64,000 nucleotides of DNA from Gammaproteobacteria bacterium (GTDB lineage Bacteria > Pseudomonadota > Gammaproteobacteria > HK1). The DNA lies in contig WLWT01000001.1 in assembly GCA_012103455.1 (NCBI GenBank), positions 2,528,001-2,592,000 of the forward strand, read 5' to 3'. Below are positions 1-8,885 of the stretch, piece after piece. Position numbers and translations under genes: made by a program. The notes beneath the pieces were generated by a model that was not told where the DNA came from, did no database searches, and saw nothing but the letters and a program-made list of their open reading frames with translations. The stretch's first letter is position 1. Every line of letters starts with the position of its first letter.

Positions 1-1
1 C

Positions 2-880
2 TATCTCGGACATCTGGGCATGGTGGGTTTTTATCTCGGTCTGCTTCTGTTCGGACATGCGGCGCCGAGCAGCGTTAATCGCTATCTGCTGCGCACTGTG
101 CTGCTGCTTGCTCCGGTTGTGTTTGCCCTGCTCGCCTGCGCGGTATTCTCTTCGCGGCTATTCAGTTCCGGTGCCAAGAGCGTCCTGGTCACCGTCATGG
201 AACCGCTGCCCGGTAGCGGTTATGCGCTCATGCAGCTGTCCCTTGGCTTGTTCGCCAACCGGCGCGCGACTTTAGGCTGGTCTTACCGTGGCGGCGCCCC
301 GCTGTGGTGGGGTATTCCGTCACAACCGGGTGAGGCGGCACTGCAGTGGACGTTTGTGAACGGTCTTACAGCAGAAGTGGCGCCCGCACCTGTGCGGATG
401 CACCGTTTGCATGTGCTAAGTGGTCATGAGCTGGTGCCGTTTTCCTTAGATGTTCGGGCGGTGCGCGAGAGCGGTGCATTGGCGTTACGCTTAGATAACC
501 GCAGCGGCGCCCAGATCCGGGCAGTGTGGCTGATATATCAGCCCAGGGTTTTTCCTCTGCAACCGGTGGCCGCCGAGCACACCTCACACCATCGCGTCAC
601 TTTGGCCAAAGGCACTGCTTTAGATCCATGGCCCGCTGAGCCTCTACTGGCTGCGCCCGCCTTAAGCCATGAGCACGATGCGCCGGTCAAGATGGCGCTA
701 TTGCGGGCGGTGCTGGCGCGCAAGCGCACCGACGAGCGATCCACCGCGCTGTTGGTCGGGCTGACCGAGGGGCCGTTGACCGCGGTCTCCACTGCCGCTT
801 GGTCCCATCACAGTACCGCTATAGTGGTTCAGCGGCCGCCGGTACAGATTCGCCTGCGACATCCGCAGGCAGCGGATTAG
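2..880 (+). CDS. Membrane-anchored hypothetical protein, 5' end outside window
   Basis: The frame is open from base 2, before the first ATG at 20, so the true start lies upstream and this is the C-terminal part of a longer protein. A strongly hydrophobic stretch at about residues 22-45 of the visible part looks like a membrane segment. The rest is polar and probably soluble. I recognise no family and no catalytic motif. A decayed membrane-protein gene follows in the same direction, so the pair may once have formed an operon. Confidence 0.6.
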   Translation, partial: YLGHLGMVGFYLGLLLFGHAAPSSVNRYLLRTVLLLAPVVFALLACAVFSSRLFSSGAKSVLVTVMEPLPGSGYALMQLSLGLFANRRATLGWSYRGGAPLWWGIPSQPGEAALQWTFVNGLTAEVAPAPVRMHRLHVLSGHELVPFSLDVRAVRESGALALRLDNRSGAQIRAVWLIYQPRVFPLQPVAAEHTSHHRVTLAKGTALDPWPAEPLLAAPALSHEHDAPVKMALLRAVLARKRTDERSTALLVGLTEGPLTAVSTAAWSHHSTAIVVQRPPVQIRLRHPQAAD

Positions 881-949
881 GGTTTCGGCGGCAGAATGAG
901 GCCATGATTGAACGGGGCCAAAGCACAGGCTTACCCGCTTGAGGCCGCG

Positions 950-1658
950 GATGATAGTGCCGTTGCTCAAGGAAGCTGTGGGCGCTCTGTGGCGGGGTGG
1001 GGCACTCTACCGCGCATACCTCGGTTATCCGCTGCTGCAGGCGATCACGCTCGTGTTGTAGTGGCCCAAATCCGGCCTCGCCAGTGCGCTCACCCAGGGT
1101 GTGGGCAGTGATGTGCTGGCCGCGGTAACGGTGGCGGCTGGCGCCAGTATTGCTTACACCAGCTTGCGGGCCGGCGCTGAAGATACTCATGCACGATGGC
1201 CAGTGCTCGTTACATGAGTGGCGCCAGGTGAGCGCGCTCCTCACAGTCTGGCTGGTGGCCGGTTATCTGGACGGGCCTGCCATCATGACAGCACACCTGA
1301 TGGCGCTATCGGCGCCCGTCGTCTTGACGGCGTAGGCTGTGTGTGCCGTGCCGGTATCGTGTTGCTGGCGCTTGACTACCGCCTGCTGGGCGCGGTGTTG
1401 TATCTACATTTGGGTCATGCCGGCGGCTTGATGTTCGTGACATTAAGAGGCGTCTTCGCCGTTGCTTTCATCGCTTTAGCGTTCGTGTTCCCGCCCACTG
1501 GCTTGCTGGTGCTGGCGCTCGATTGCTTTAGCGCCGGGGCGCCGCGCAGCGGCAATAGCGCGCAGTTTTTCCTGATCTACGCTGTGGCCGCGGTCATGCT
1601 CACCGGCTTGTTGTTCCACGCTATAAGCCGTGCGCGCTCGCGTACCGTCTCGACTTGA
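950..1658 (+). pseudogene. Decayed integral membrane protein
   Basis: Hydrophobic coding-like peptide can be followed only by switching frames. One frame runs from ATG 950 to a stop near 1059 and then resumes. A second gives a hydrophobic stretch around 1218-1335. A third gives a very hydrophobic C-terminal half at about 1340-1658 with several possible membrane spans. In-frame stops and frame changes indicate a broken gene. The family is not recognised. It follows another membrane protein gene by about 70 bases. Confidence 0.4.
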
Positions 1659-1819
1659 GCCACCGTGGCGCTTGCGCCGCCCGGACTCTGGTGAATCGCA
1701 CCGGATTTTCGTTCACAATGGACCGCACCGTTGGGCTGTGGCTCTTGCACCGCCCGGGCTCCGGTAAATTGCGGAGCCGCCAATCGATCTGAAAAAATGA
1801 GATGAAGGAAAGGCTAGCA

Positions 1820-3412
1820 ATGACACGCCATGACATCACAGTATTAGGCGGCGTTGTGGTCGCCGCAGCACTGCTGCTCGAGCCCCTCCCGCTGCCCGCC
1901 CAGCAAGGCGGCGTGAGCACCGCGGGATCAGCCCGTCCGAAGAATGTATCGGACGGAACGGTAAGCATAGCGTCCGGTGGTTACGCCATGCGTTACTATT
2001 TCCAGGAAGGCAAGACTTTCACAGACAAAGATGCGCATGTCTATCACGAGCCGCTGATCTATCTGGATGTAGACAAAGACGACAGGATCAGGTCCAACAT
2101 CGACGACATCGACGACAATGGCGTCCTGACCTTGTATGTGCGTTGGCATAGCAAACCTGAAGAGATAGTCAGCGCCCTGCGGCAGGAGTTGATAACAACG
2201 GCCAAACAACAAGATCCCTATTTCAAACTCGAACCGGGCACTGAGCCTTATAGGATTTCGGTTCTTGACCTGTCCCAAGCACAATTCATATCTTCCAAGA
2301 ACACGCAACTGAAATCCCGCCCGTTACAGGCGGCGTTTACCGAAAAGGGGCGCATTCCTGTCTACTTTGATACCGGTTCTCGTGATAAAGCTCAGTCTTT
2401 TCTCGATGAATTGCGCGACGATCACAGCCAGCTTGTATTCAATTATAGCTTTCACGGCGTATCCGACGAGACATGCACTGCCACACTCAAGTCCGGCGTC
2501 ATACAGGACCTCGACCTGTTCAAGCAGGTTGCCGGCGAAGGGAGGGAAGGCAGTGTCGCCCGCCATCAAATCGTCGATATCGCAGAACAAGTCATCAAAC
2601 GGGAGCTGTTTGAAACCCGCTGCGCGAGTATGGCGGCGGCAGACGATCTGATGAAGAAGCTGTTGGACAGGCTTGGCGACCCTGAAAAAGCAGAGGTCTC
2701 GGGCTGGGAGGCGGTTGATAAATTGACAGCGTTCGACGCGGACAGTTTCAAGGCCGATGTGACAACGGCAACGAAAGACATCAAGAACAAGGTTACTCGC
2801 GAGCAGGTTCTCGACGCCACATCTAAGGCGATGAGCGAAGCGGAAACTGAGGCACTAGAGGCGGGAGTGGCAGTCTCCTACTCAGACGTGTTCAAGTCAT
2901 CTCTGTCTGGCAGTTGGGCGAAGTCCAAGGGTTCGAGCAGCGCGGAAGCCAACAAAGCATTCACGGACGCCCTCGCCAAACAGGGGATACACGCGAGCTG
3001 GGAGGGGCAGAAGTTCGTTCCCAAGTCTGTGGATGTGCATAGCGTGGCAAGCTTGCGCTCGGCATGGGGGAAAACCGTACAGCTCACCTACAGCCTCACC
3101 ACCGGCGAAAACGGCGGGGATTCTATCCACCTGACGAGACATGCCTGGTCTAGAAGCCTGCCGTATCAAGAATGGCGGGACATGAACGCCCGCTTGGACG
3201 AGCATAAAGCGGACATGGAACAGTGGCGCCAAGAGATGAGCAACGCCATAGACATTGACAGTAAGAAGGGCGATGTAAGGATTAGAGCGCCAGGCGAGAG
3301 GGGCGATGTAGACATTAGCGCGCCAGGCGAGAGGGGCGATGTAGACATTAGCGCGACAGGCACAGTGAACATTCGTGCGAAAAGAGTGCTTGTCAATGGG
3401 AAAGAAATGTAG
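1820..3412 (+). CDS. Exported protein ending in VgrG-like repeats
   Basis: About 530 residues. I prefer ATG 1820 to ATG 1802 because a purine-rich AAGGAAAGG lies just upstream of it and the protein then begins with a positively charged end and a hydrophobic stretch typical of a signal peptide. The middle is mixed charged and unrecognised. The last ~50 residues hold tandem units built on GERGDVDISAPGERG-type repeats ending in VRIRA, VNIRA and VLVNG. That pattern resembles the beta-helix tail of VgrG/DUF2345 proteins, where strands carry alternating charged and aliphatic residues. At DNA level a ~33-base unit is repeated near 3285-3350. A secreted or spike-like structural role is inference only. 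Confidence 0.6.
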   Translation: MTRHDITVLGGVVVAAALLLEPLPLPAQQGGVSTAGSARPKNVSDGTVSIASGGYAMRYYFQEGKTFTDKDAHVYHEPLIYLDVDKDDRIRSNIDDIDDNGVLTLYVRWHSKPEEIVSALRQELITTAKQQDPYFKLEPGTEPYRISVLDLSQAQFISSKNTQLKSRPLQAAFTEKGRIPVYFDTGSRDKAQSFLDELRDDHSQLVFNYSFHGVSDETCTATLKSGVIQDLDLFKQVAGEGREGSVARHQIVDIAEQVIKRELFETRCASMAAADDLMKKLLDRLGDPEKAEVSGWEAVDKLTAFDADSFKADVTTATKDIKNKVTREQVLDATSKAMSEAETEALEAGVAVSYSDVFKSSLSGSWAKSKGSSSAEANKAFTDALAKQGIHASWEGQKFVPKSVDVHSVASLRSAWGKTVQLTYSLTTGENGGDSIHLTRHAWSRSLPYQEWRDMNARLDEHKADMEQWRQEMSNAIDIDSKKGDVRIRAPGERGDVDISAPGERGDVDISATGTVNIRAKRVLVNGKEM

Positions 3413-3861
3413 ACCTTACAGCGACAGGCGAGAGGGGCGATGTGGAGATTATAGTGACAGACAGGGTGGACATTCGCGCGGAAAGATTGCCTGTCAATGG
3501 GGAAGATTTTATTACGGTCGCGTCCTGTTATTATCGATTTGCTGCACCCACCAAATCCCGATACGCTGTTCACTGGCATCATTACGATCTTGGCAGAGAC
3601 GACGAGGCGGCCCTTATTGCTGGTTGGGATACATCATGCGTCGATGATCTCACTTTATCGCTAGTTAGAAGCCGATCAACTGAAAGTGCTGGATACCGAA
3701 ACCGGTTTCTCAAAGTAAGACACTGGCGCTGTGCTAACAATCTAACGGTGCGCATCATATTTATGGACGGAGCGGGAGTTGGGCGGGATTGGACTAGATG
3801 GCCTGACGAGCGGCGGAGTGAATATTCTCTGTCGCTCTTGAAGTCTTGGCGCAGCCACTAG
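3413..3861 (+). pseudogene. Degenerate duplicate of upstream repeat tail
   Basis: Just after the stop of the preceding gene the sequence repeats its tail in decayed form: a GACAGGCGAGAGGGGCGATG block, then an I-V-T-D-R-V-D-I-R-A stretch and a PVNGED end matching the VNIRA...VLVNGKE end of the intact gene. An open frame of 139 codons (3442-3861) starts in this copy, but beyond the first ~20 residues it resembles nothing I know and may be chance. I read this as a tandem duplication that was frame-disrupted. Confidence 0.35.
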
Positions 3862-3918
3862 GGGATGAGCGTTCCGAGGCAGTTTGAGCTAGATGCGGTC
3901 AACTGGAGGGTAGGTAGG

Positions 3919-4485
3919 ATGACGCCAAAAAGCGCACTGCCCGTAGTGCTGCTCATAGGCTTGACGGTTGCGGCCGGTTGGGCGGCGGCCGGGCCCAACG
4001 CGGGATCGGCGCAAGCCGGGGGCGCAGGCGCCGCCCACGGCAGCCGCTTCGCCGCGGGATTGCCGAAGCCGGAGGATCGGGTGGCAGCGGATGCGGCGGC
4101 CGATGAAGCGAAGACAGCCGGGAAGGAGCCAAGCAAACAGCCGGCCGCCGGGGCGGCCAATGAGGGGCTGCTGTCAAGCAAGGCGTCAAACAAAGCCGCA
4201 AAGCAGACGAACGGCCAGACAAAAGCGATAGAAGAGCAAGGCCGAGCCAAAACGAAAAAGAAAGGCCCTAAGAAAAAGAAGGTTGGAACAGTAAAAGCGG
4301 CCACGGATAAGAAAAACGCGAGCGAAATAGCAGAAAAAGGACTTAAGTCTATCGAGAAGCAAACTCAAGAGAGGCTCGATGCAGCGCTCGCCAATCAGAA
4401 AAAAGTGGTCAAGGCCATGAACGACTTGGCGCCGGACATTGGCCCGGAAGATGTGAATGAGGACTTTCTCGTTCCAATGCAATAA
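3919..4485 (+). CDS. Exported lysine/alanine-rich protein
   Basis: About 188 residues. ATG 3919 is preferred over 3865 because GGAGGG lies 8 bases upstream and the protein then opens with a clear signal peptide (hydrophobic LPVVLLIGLTVAAGWAAA). The mature part is low-complexity: alanine/glycine-rich, then a strongly basic run with KTKKKGPKKKKVG, then a probably helical C-terminal third ending in an acidic tail. It looks like a secreted basic protein, possibly nucleic-acid or envelope binding. No family is recognised. It lies in a same-strand run with two other exported proteins. Confidence 0.55.
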   Translation: MTPKSALPVVLLIGLTVAAGWAAAGPNAGSAQAGGAGAAHGSRFAAGLPKPEDRVAADAAADEAKTAGKEPSKQPAAGAANEGLLSSKASNKAAKQTNGQTKAIEEQGRAKTKKKGPKKKKVGTVKAATDKKNASEIAEKGLKSIEKQTQERLDAALANQKKVVKAMNDLAPDIGPEDVNEDFLVPMQ

Positions 4486-4614
4486 AGCCTTTTTCATGCC
4501 TGAAAAAAGTCACTGGGCTGGAAGCCTCACTCAACGGGTTGCTCATCGGAGGCGCAGCAATTCACGAAATCTGCGAATTCATGGCGGTGGACTGCGCTCG
4601 CGGCATCGCTATTC

Positions 4615-4920
4615 GTGGCGCCATGCTTCGTTACCCACGTTGCCGAAGCTCAGGTAACGGTTGGCGCCTGTACTCCAGGACAGCGGCAATGCCAAATAAA
4701 TACCATCGCGGAATGTGTCTGTTACGACGAATGGAGTCAAGCAAGAGAAGCAATGATGGTGGTGTGTGAATGGGAGCAAACCGACCGCAATTGCGGCCCT
4801 CGGCCGTCCTGTGATGAAAGCCGCAGTGGTGAACGATGGCAACCCGAAAGCGGACACTATCAATGCCGCTGCTCGAAAGACAAAAACGCAACTATGCGCT
4901 GTCAGTGGAAGGTTTATTAG
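4615..4920 (+). CDS. Small cysteine-rich exported protein
   Basis: The peptide contains about ten cysteines in ~80 residues (patterns CTPGQRQC, CVC, CRC), typical of an extracytoplasmic disulfide-rich domain. The start is uncertain. The frame is open back to 4504, and the hydrophobic stretch just upstream of GTG 4615 (ALAASLFVAPCF) looks like a signal peptide core, but I see no ATG, GTG or TTG that would include it. Either a frameshift removed the start or a rare codon is used. The family is unknown. Confidence 0.4.
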   Translation: MAPCFVTHVAEAQVTVGACTPGQRQCQINTIAECVCYDEWSQAREAMMVVCEWEQTDRNCGPRPSCDESRSGERWQPESGHYQCRCSKDKNATMRCQWKVY

Positions 4921-4984
4921 GAAGAGTTGCTTGGGACAGGCCCGCCCGGCCTCATTTTCACAGCCATGAGCCGCACACGAGACG

Positions 4985-5019
4985 AGCCAGGCCGGTGTGG
5001 AGCGTGACCTGGCTTTTTT
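4985..5019 (+). terminator. Possible rho-independent terminator
   Basis: A 7-bp stem (AGCCAGG with CCTGGCT) closes a 16-base loop and runs into six T residues, 65 bases after the cysteine-rich gene stop. The long loop weakens the call. Confidence 0.45.
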
Positions 5020-5087
5020 CGTGCGGCCCTGCTCAAGGAAGGTGTTGAGAGTGCCTGCTCTGCGGCGGCGCGGACACTGGCAAAACT

Positions 5088-5240
5088 GTGCCGCGCGATT
5101 ATATCAACGCGACGATTGGTTTTGAGCAGCTCGCTGATCGCGCTGGCAAATCGCCCAAGGGCCTCAGGCGCATGCCCGGCCCCAGGGATAAGCCACAGGC
5201 GCATAAGCTAGTTGAGATCATCGTCCATCTCCAAAAAGCG
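5088..5240 (+). pseudogene. HTH antitoxin-type regulator fragment
   Basis: The peptide from GTG 5088 contains ATIGFEQLADRAGKSPKGL and continues to LVEIIVHLQKA. This matches helix-turn-helix regulators of the HigA-like addiction-module antidote type, in which an F-x-x-L-A-x-x-x-G-K-S-P-K-x-L core is followed by a C-terminal I-x-x-L-Q helix. Only about 50 residues remain and no toxin partner is visible. I treat it as a relic in a transposon graveyard. Confidence 0.5.
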
Positions 5241-5689
5241 CGCAGGTCTTCACTGTACAGCGCAGGCCGTTCGATAGAGGGCTTGCGGCTCACAGCCGCT
5301 GCCGGCAAGCATCGCAACCCGTCGATGAGTATGAGAGGAATAAAGCGCCTGTTGCATTGTAGAGGCCACTCCTGGCGGCCGTTGGGTTCAGCGTTGGGCC
5401 TTTGCTTCCGGCTACTGTCGGCTCCGAGGTGCGCAACAACGCTCACATGGAGCCTTGCAGGAGGATGGCCGGGGTCGGTGTCACCGCAGCACATAGGATC
5501 ACAGGCCAGCCGCCACCGTGGCCGTGCCGCTCGCAGCCCATCCCGATAAGGCGTCGCGGGGTTATGGGCCTTCGTCGAACAACCCCGGCTGCGCTGGCGC
5601 CCGGCAGGGTGCACGCATCGCCATTGAGGACCGAGCTGACTGCGCATCAAGGTGGCTGAGAATCTTCTAGATGCCGTCGGGCCCCTGTC
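5241..5689. other. No recognisable gene
   Basis: Long GC-rich open frames exist on both strands, including a 214-codon frame on the minus strand. Their composition (arginine, proline and cysteine rich, no known motif) is what chance frames look like in GC-rich DNA. I see no supported gene here. Confidence 0.5.
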
Positions 5690-6455
5690 ATCGCCGCGCG
5701 GCGTTCGGCCGGTGTCGGCTCCCCCGTATCGTTCTTTGCACATTGAGTGCCCCTGCCCCGTTTAGCGGGTGTGACGCGTGTACGGTATTCGCTGTTGGGC
5801 GCGAACACCCCGTGACCAATTCACCGGGAGTGAATTGGGACACGCGAAGTGCGCCCGAAGGGGGCGCGCCGAGGATGGCGCGCATCCAACCGAGTGAGGT
5901 TCACTCTCGGCTTCGGTCCCAGGGCGGCCAGGCGAGCGATAATGTCCAGAGGTTCGAATATGACGTGCGCCGTGCCATCGCGGTACGGCGTCTTCAGCGG
6001 GTAACGGATGTTGCCATTGCCGGTAAGCGACAGACCCTTGTCCGAGAGGGCCGGCCGACTGAGCTATCGACACAAGCGCTCGAGCTGGCGGCGTTGACCC
6101 GCCCGCGCCCAAACGCCGTCATGCAGGGAGAACCCGGCCACCTTGCCGACGCCATCATCGAACAGCCCCTCGGATGCGGCCAGCGTCTGCGGCGCGAACA
6201 CCTTCGGCGATGCGGTAGGTGACCGGCGAACCGGGTCGTTGTTCCATCGTGCCGGCGTCAAAGTCATCGCCAGTCAGATACGTATTCTGCGCATCGCGTT
6301 CGAGAAAGCCCTGCCGTTCGAGGTAGCACCCGATGCGCTGCGCCAAGGTTTGGGTGAGCTGTGACAGCTCGGCACTAGTCGGCGCCTTCACCCGGCGAAA
6401 ACGCGGCGAGCCATCACAACGCTCGACCTACACCCCGTCGAGCAACAGCATGTGG
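5690..6455 (-). pseudogene. IS91-family-like transposase relic
   Basis: Read on the minus strand across several frames, the peptides follow a known transposase of the IS91 type: MLLLDGV near 6440, TSAELSQLTQTLAQRIG at about 6380, VGKVAGFSLHDGV at about 6150, LSLTGNGNIRYPLKTPYRDG at about 6010 and HVIFEPLDIIARLAALGPKP at about 5950, then GHGVFAPNS toward 5830. Stops and frame changes interrupt it, including a stop where a tyrosine is usual after LLLDGV. The element is dead. Its other end was not found. Confidence 0.7.
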
Positions 6456-6693
6456 AGCGATTCTGTTGCTTGGAGGCTGGCACGATGGCTGCATCGACAA
6501 CCTGTCGTTTACGTGCAGTCAAACCCGCTGCATCAATGGGTTCGAGTCAAGTACTCAACAGGGGTTCGACGAGCCCCGCACTGTTCAGCCATTCACGCAA
6601 TAACCGGGCCGTCTTGGCATCCGGTACCCGGCTTTGCGCAGTCAAGCCAAGAAACCGGCAGACACTATAACGGTCACGGATTTAGATGTGCCC
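6456..6693 (-). pseudogene. IS5-family transposase fragment with terminal repeat
   Basis: The minus strand reads CRFLGLTAQSRVPDAKTARL, then LREWLNSAGLVEPLL, one stop, then GLTARKRQVVDAAIVPASK: the N-terminal third of an IS5-family DDE transposase, ending at the first catalytic Asp (VDAAIV). Its outer end at 6681-6693 (TTTAGATGTGCCC) resembles the GGTGCCC end of the IS5 relic at 33278 and of the 141-bp MITEs. It appears to have inserted into and truncated the left integrase gene. Confidence 0.65.
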
Positions 6694-6695
6694 TT

Positions 6696-6829
6696 AAGGT
6701 ATTTGTGCCAATTGGATGGGGCGTTCATCTGAGCAGTGATGATACGTGGTGACTCGGGTTAATCAGGAATATGTCGTAGCTAGATAGTCTCTGCCTAGTG
6801 CAGTATATTCAATATCCGGCTAATACACT
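6696..6829. other. Left integron platform remnant: intI start and attI region
   Basis: This stretch matches 14916-15013, where an integron integrase starts and its attI lies. On the minus strand from 6728 it encodes MNAPSNWHKYL, against MKSPSNWHKYL at 14948, and is cut after 11 codons by the IS5-type end. Similarity continues through GGCTAATACACT and stops at 6829, where the right copy continues into the GTTGGAC core. That is the expected place for cassette insertion. The left copy has lost a recognisable core. Confidence 0.65.
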
Positions 6830-6968
6830 AATATGCACAAAACTCGGTCATAGCGCACGATTTCTCCTTGACCAACGGACTTCTACGAAAACGACGCACC
6901 GTGGACAGCTCTGCGTGGTTCAGGTATATTTCTCTGTCCGACTGTGCATTGATCGCGGGACGGGAACT

Positions 6969-7721
6969 ATGCCTGATGACGTAGTGGATGCGGCCTGGTT
7001 CATACGAAAATTCCTTGAATCTGAGGTGGCCGGTTGGCAGAAGACCTTAGAAAGCTTCCGGAGCCGGAAGAAATCGATGTATTCGAAGGCATTTGCTACG
7101 AACATTGTTGCTCTGGCCGAACAACATCTGGTGAAGGTTGTTGACCCTCATATCAAGCTCGAATTCATCGTCGCGTCCAGAATCGAGGACGCAACGAGGC
7201 GCCCTAGCACGTCATTTTTCACGACTTCGACGTGCCAAGTACTCGTTGACGCCCATGTTCAACCTCAGGAGAGGTTGTATTGGACGCTGCACGAAACGGC
7301 GCACATATTGCACAGCGTCCAAAGGGCACTTCCCGCCCGTTCATATACAGATGACATTGATTTGAGGGCATTGAACTTCGTACCAAGGCAACTTGGTGTG
7401 GAACGAACGAACTTCGAAGCTGCCTCCCTTCTCTATCAGGATGTATACGAAACGCTCGAACTTCCAATCAAGGGAAGAAAAAGGAAGCGTTCGAGCATCT
7501 TGATCGAGAACATGTGGGAGCGAGTCGAGGGTATTGTTCGCCGCACAAGTGAACAGTCCTCGACGCTCTCCGCCCACATACCGACAAATCCATTCTACGC
7601 ACTCGATGACGAAGCCAAGCGGTACGTCGAGCAGTCTCTGAATCATATCGACCATTCACTAACCGCGGTTCAGGAGTCACTGCAGCACATGGAAGCAGCA
7701 ATTGAGGAAGCCGCGAGTTGA
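6969..7721 (+). CDS. Cassette protein with HExxH (IrrE/ImmA-like?) motif
   Basis: 250 residues from ATG 6969, the best start inside the cassette. The frame continues upstream to 6798 but that would run into attI. The sequence LYWTLHETAHILHS places HETAH at residues 108-112, a zincin HExxH motif preceded by a hydrophobic helix as in the IrrE/ImmA peptidase family. A later F-E-A-A-S-L-L-Y stretch could supply the third ligand side, but I cannot confirm the family. A basic KGRKRKR segment lies toward residue 190. It overlaps the next gene by 4 bases, so the two are translationally coupled and form a two-gene cassette. A regulatory protease role is inference. Confidence 0.65.
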   Translation: MPDDVVDAAWFIRKFLESEVAGWQKTLESFRSRKKSMYSKAFATNIVALAEQHLVKVVDPHIKLEFIVASRIEDATRRPSTSFFTTSTCQVLVDAHVQPQERLYWTLHETAHILHSVQRALPARSYTDDIDLRALNFVPRQLGVERTNFEAASLLYQDVYETLELPIKGRKRKRSSILIENMWERVEGIVRRTSEQSSTLSAHIPTNPFYALDDEAKRYVEQSLNHIDHSLTAVQESLQHMEAAIEEAAS

Positions 7722-8011
7722 GTCTCACAACAGAGCTACTTGACACAGTCAGAAAGCTAGGCGCTCTCGAAGCAAGAACAGAGGACGTTGCAAAGGCTCA
7801 AGCCAGAATCGAATCAAAGCTAAATGATTTCATCGACCGGCTTGCACGCATCGAAGCCAACTACGAACACCTTCGTGAATCGGTCAAAAATGAAATCCTG
7901 GCGGACATAAAGGCCGACCTACGTGGGCTCCAGGTTTATTTGGACCTTGAGAAACGCAATCTTCTACCTGCCTCGGATGGAGAGCACGGCACGTCCCCGC
8001 CTACCGCTTAG
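7718..8011 (+). CDS. Small coiled-coil protein, partner of HExxH gene
   Basis: 97 residues from TTG 7718, whose first bases overlap the preceding stop. Nearly the whole length is a heptad-like helix (LLDTVRKLGALEARTEDVAK and onward), a predicted coiled coil with no enzyme motif. It ends directly at the attC site. The overlap with the HExxH gene suggests the two act together, possibly as complex partner or regulator. The function is not known. Confidence 0.6.
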   Translation: MSLTTELLDTVRKLGALEARTEDVAKAQARIESKLNDFIDRLARIEANYEHLRESVKNEILADIKADLRGLQVYLDLEKRNLLPASDGEHGTSPPTA

Positions 8012-8110
8012 CATAACAACCGCATCCGGCTGACCGTTTGACCCGCTGGCCGAAATTGCTGTCGCAATTCGTCCATCGCCTCAAACGGTGGCTGATGCGG
8101 AGCGTTAGGC
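8011..8110 (+). other. attC site 1
   Basis: GCATAAC at 8011-8017 and GTTAGGC at 8104-8110 bound a long imperfect inverted repeat: CCGCATCCGGCTGACCGTTT on the left pairs with AAACGGTGGCTGATGCGG on the right with extra-helical bases, as in attC folds. It is closely similar to attC 3. Confidence 0.85.
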
Positions 8111-8129
8111 GCTCAGCACAACCGAAACA

Positions 8130-8850
8130 TTGAGTAAGTTAAACAATATGCTAGAAAAACTTAGAAGAAATCCTGAAGCAAAAGAACACCACTTGAAATT
8201 TATTCCTTTTCACTACCCAGCGATTTTCGATAGAACTTTTGCAGTCGCCAAAAATTCAGAAGGTGTCGTTTGTGCTCTACTTTGTGCAACTGCATTAGAA
8301 GCTTTTATAAATGACTTTGCTGGTTGGTATAGTTTTGCATCCAAACATTTACATCAATATGGTGAAGATGACTACCCTGTCAAAAACTATTTAAAAGCAG
8401 ACGAACGAGAAATACTAAATACATTAAATAAAAACGAACGACTAACAACGCTAGAAAAGTTTCAAATTATCTATAAATTCGACAAATCAAATGTAGTATT
8501 TCAAGACGCAACAACTTTAATAAAAATAAGAAATAGTCTCGCACACATAAAATCCGAAGAATTAAATATTTAACGAGCCAAAATCAGTTATAGAAGGCTA
8601 CCCCAAATTTCTTGACAATTTATTCCAAAATAAAGTCATTTCTAAACCAGAGAAATTTTGTAGTTGGATTGAGGTAATCGAGGAACAAGAGTTTTGCTTG
8701 TGGTGTCAAAACACTTGTTATCAGCTTGTAAAAGAAACGATGAAACAGCTACCTGAGTCAAATGTAAAAAACAATTTCATCAAAAAAATGTGCTTCCCAT
8801 TTAACGTTGATGTAATGCGTAAACGTTATCAATATGTGCCTAACAGGTAA
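8130..8850 (+). pseudogene. HEPN-type cassette protein, frameshifted
   Basis: The frame from TTG 8130 runs to a stop at 8573. The protein resumes one frame over at GAGCCAAAATCAGTT and ends at 8850 in the attC. A one-base indel in the ATATTTAA stretch explains the break; repaired length is about 240 residues. IKIRNSLAHI near the join carries the R-x4-H motif of HEPN RNases, and the all-helical aromatic-rich upstream part (ALLCATALEAFINDFAGW) fits the same group. The gene is far more AT-rich than its surroundings, so it has foreign origin. HEPN proteins commonly serve in toxin-antitoxin or antiphage systems. No nucleotidyltransferase partner is present. Confidence 0.65.
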
Positions 8851-8885
8851 ATCTAGGTGACGCCTACGGCGCACCTGATTTAGGC
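8838..8885 (+). other. attC site 2, followed by intron
   Basis: GCCTAAC at 8838-8844 opens the site and TTTAGGC at 8879-8885 closes it (the usual G is replaced by T). AAATCTAGGTG and CACCTGATTT form a stem with one extra-helical base around a 12-base loop. The group II intron begins immediately after it. Confidence 0.75.

Noticed and set aside
3442..3861. 139-codon open frame as an independent gene
   Set aside because: Only its first ~20 codons resemble anything, and they are a decayed copy of the upstream gene's tail.
5099..5743. 214-codon minus-strand open frame
   Set aside because: Composition (Arg, Pro, Cys rich) and overlap with the HTH fragment on the other strand indicate a chance frame in GC-rich DNA.
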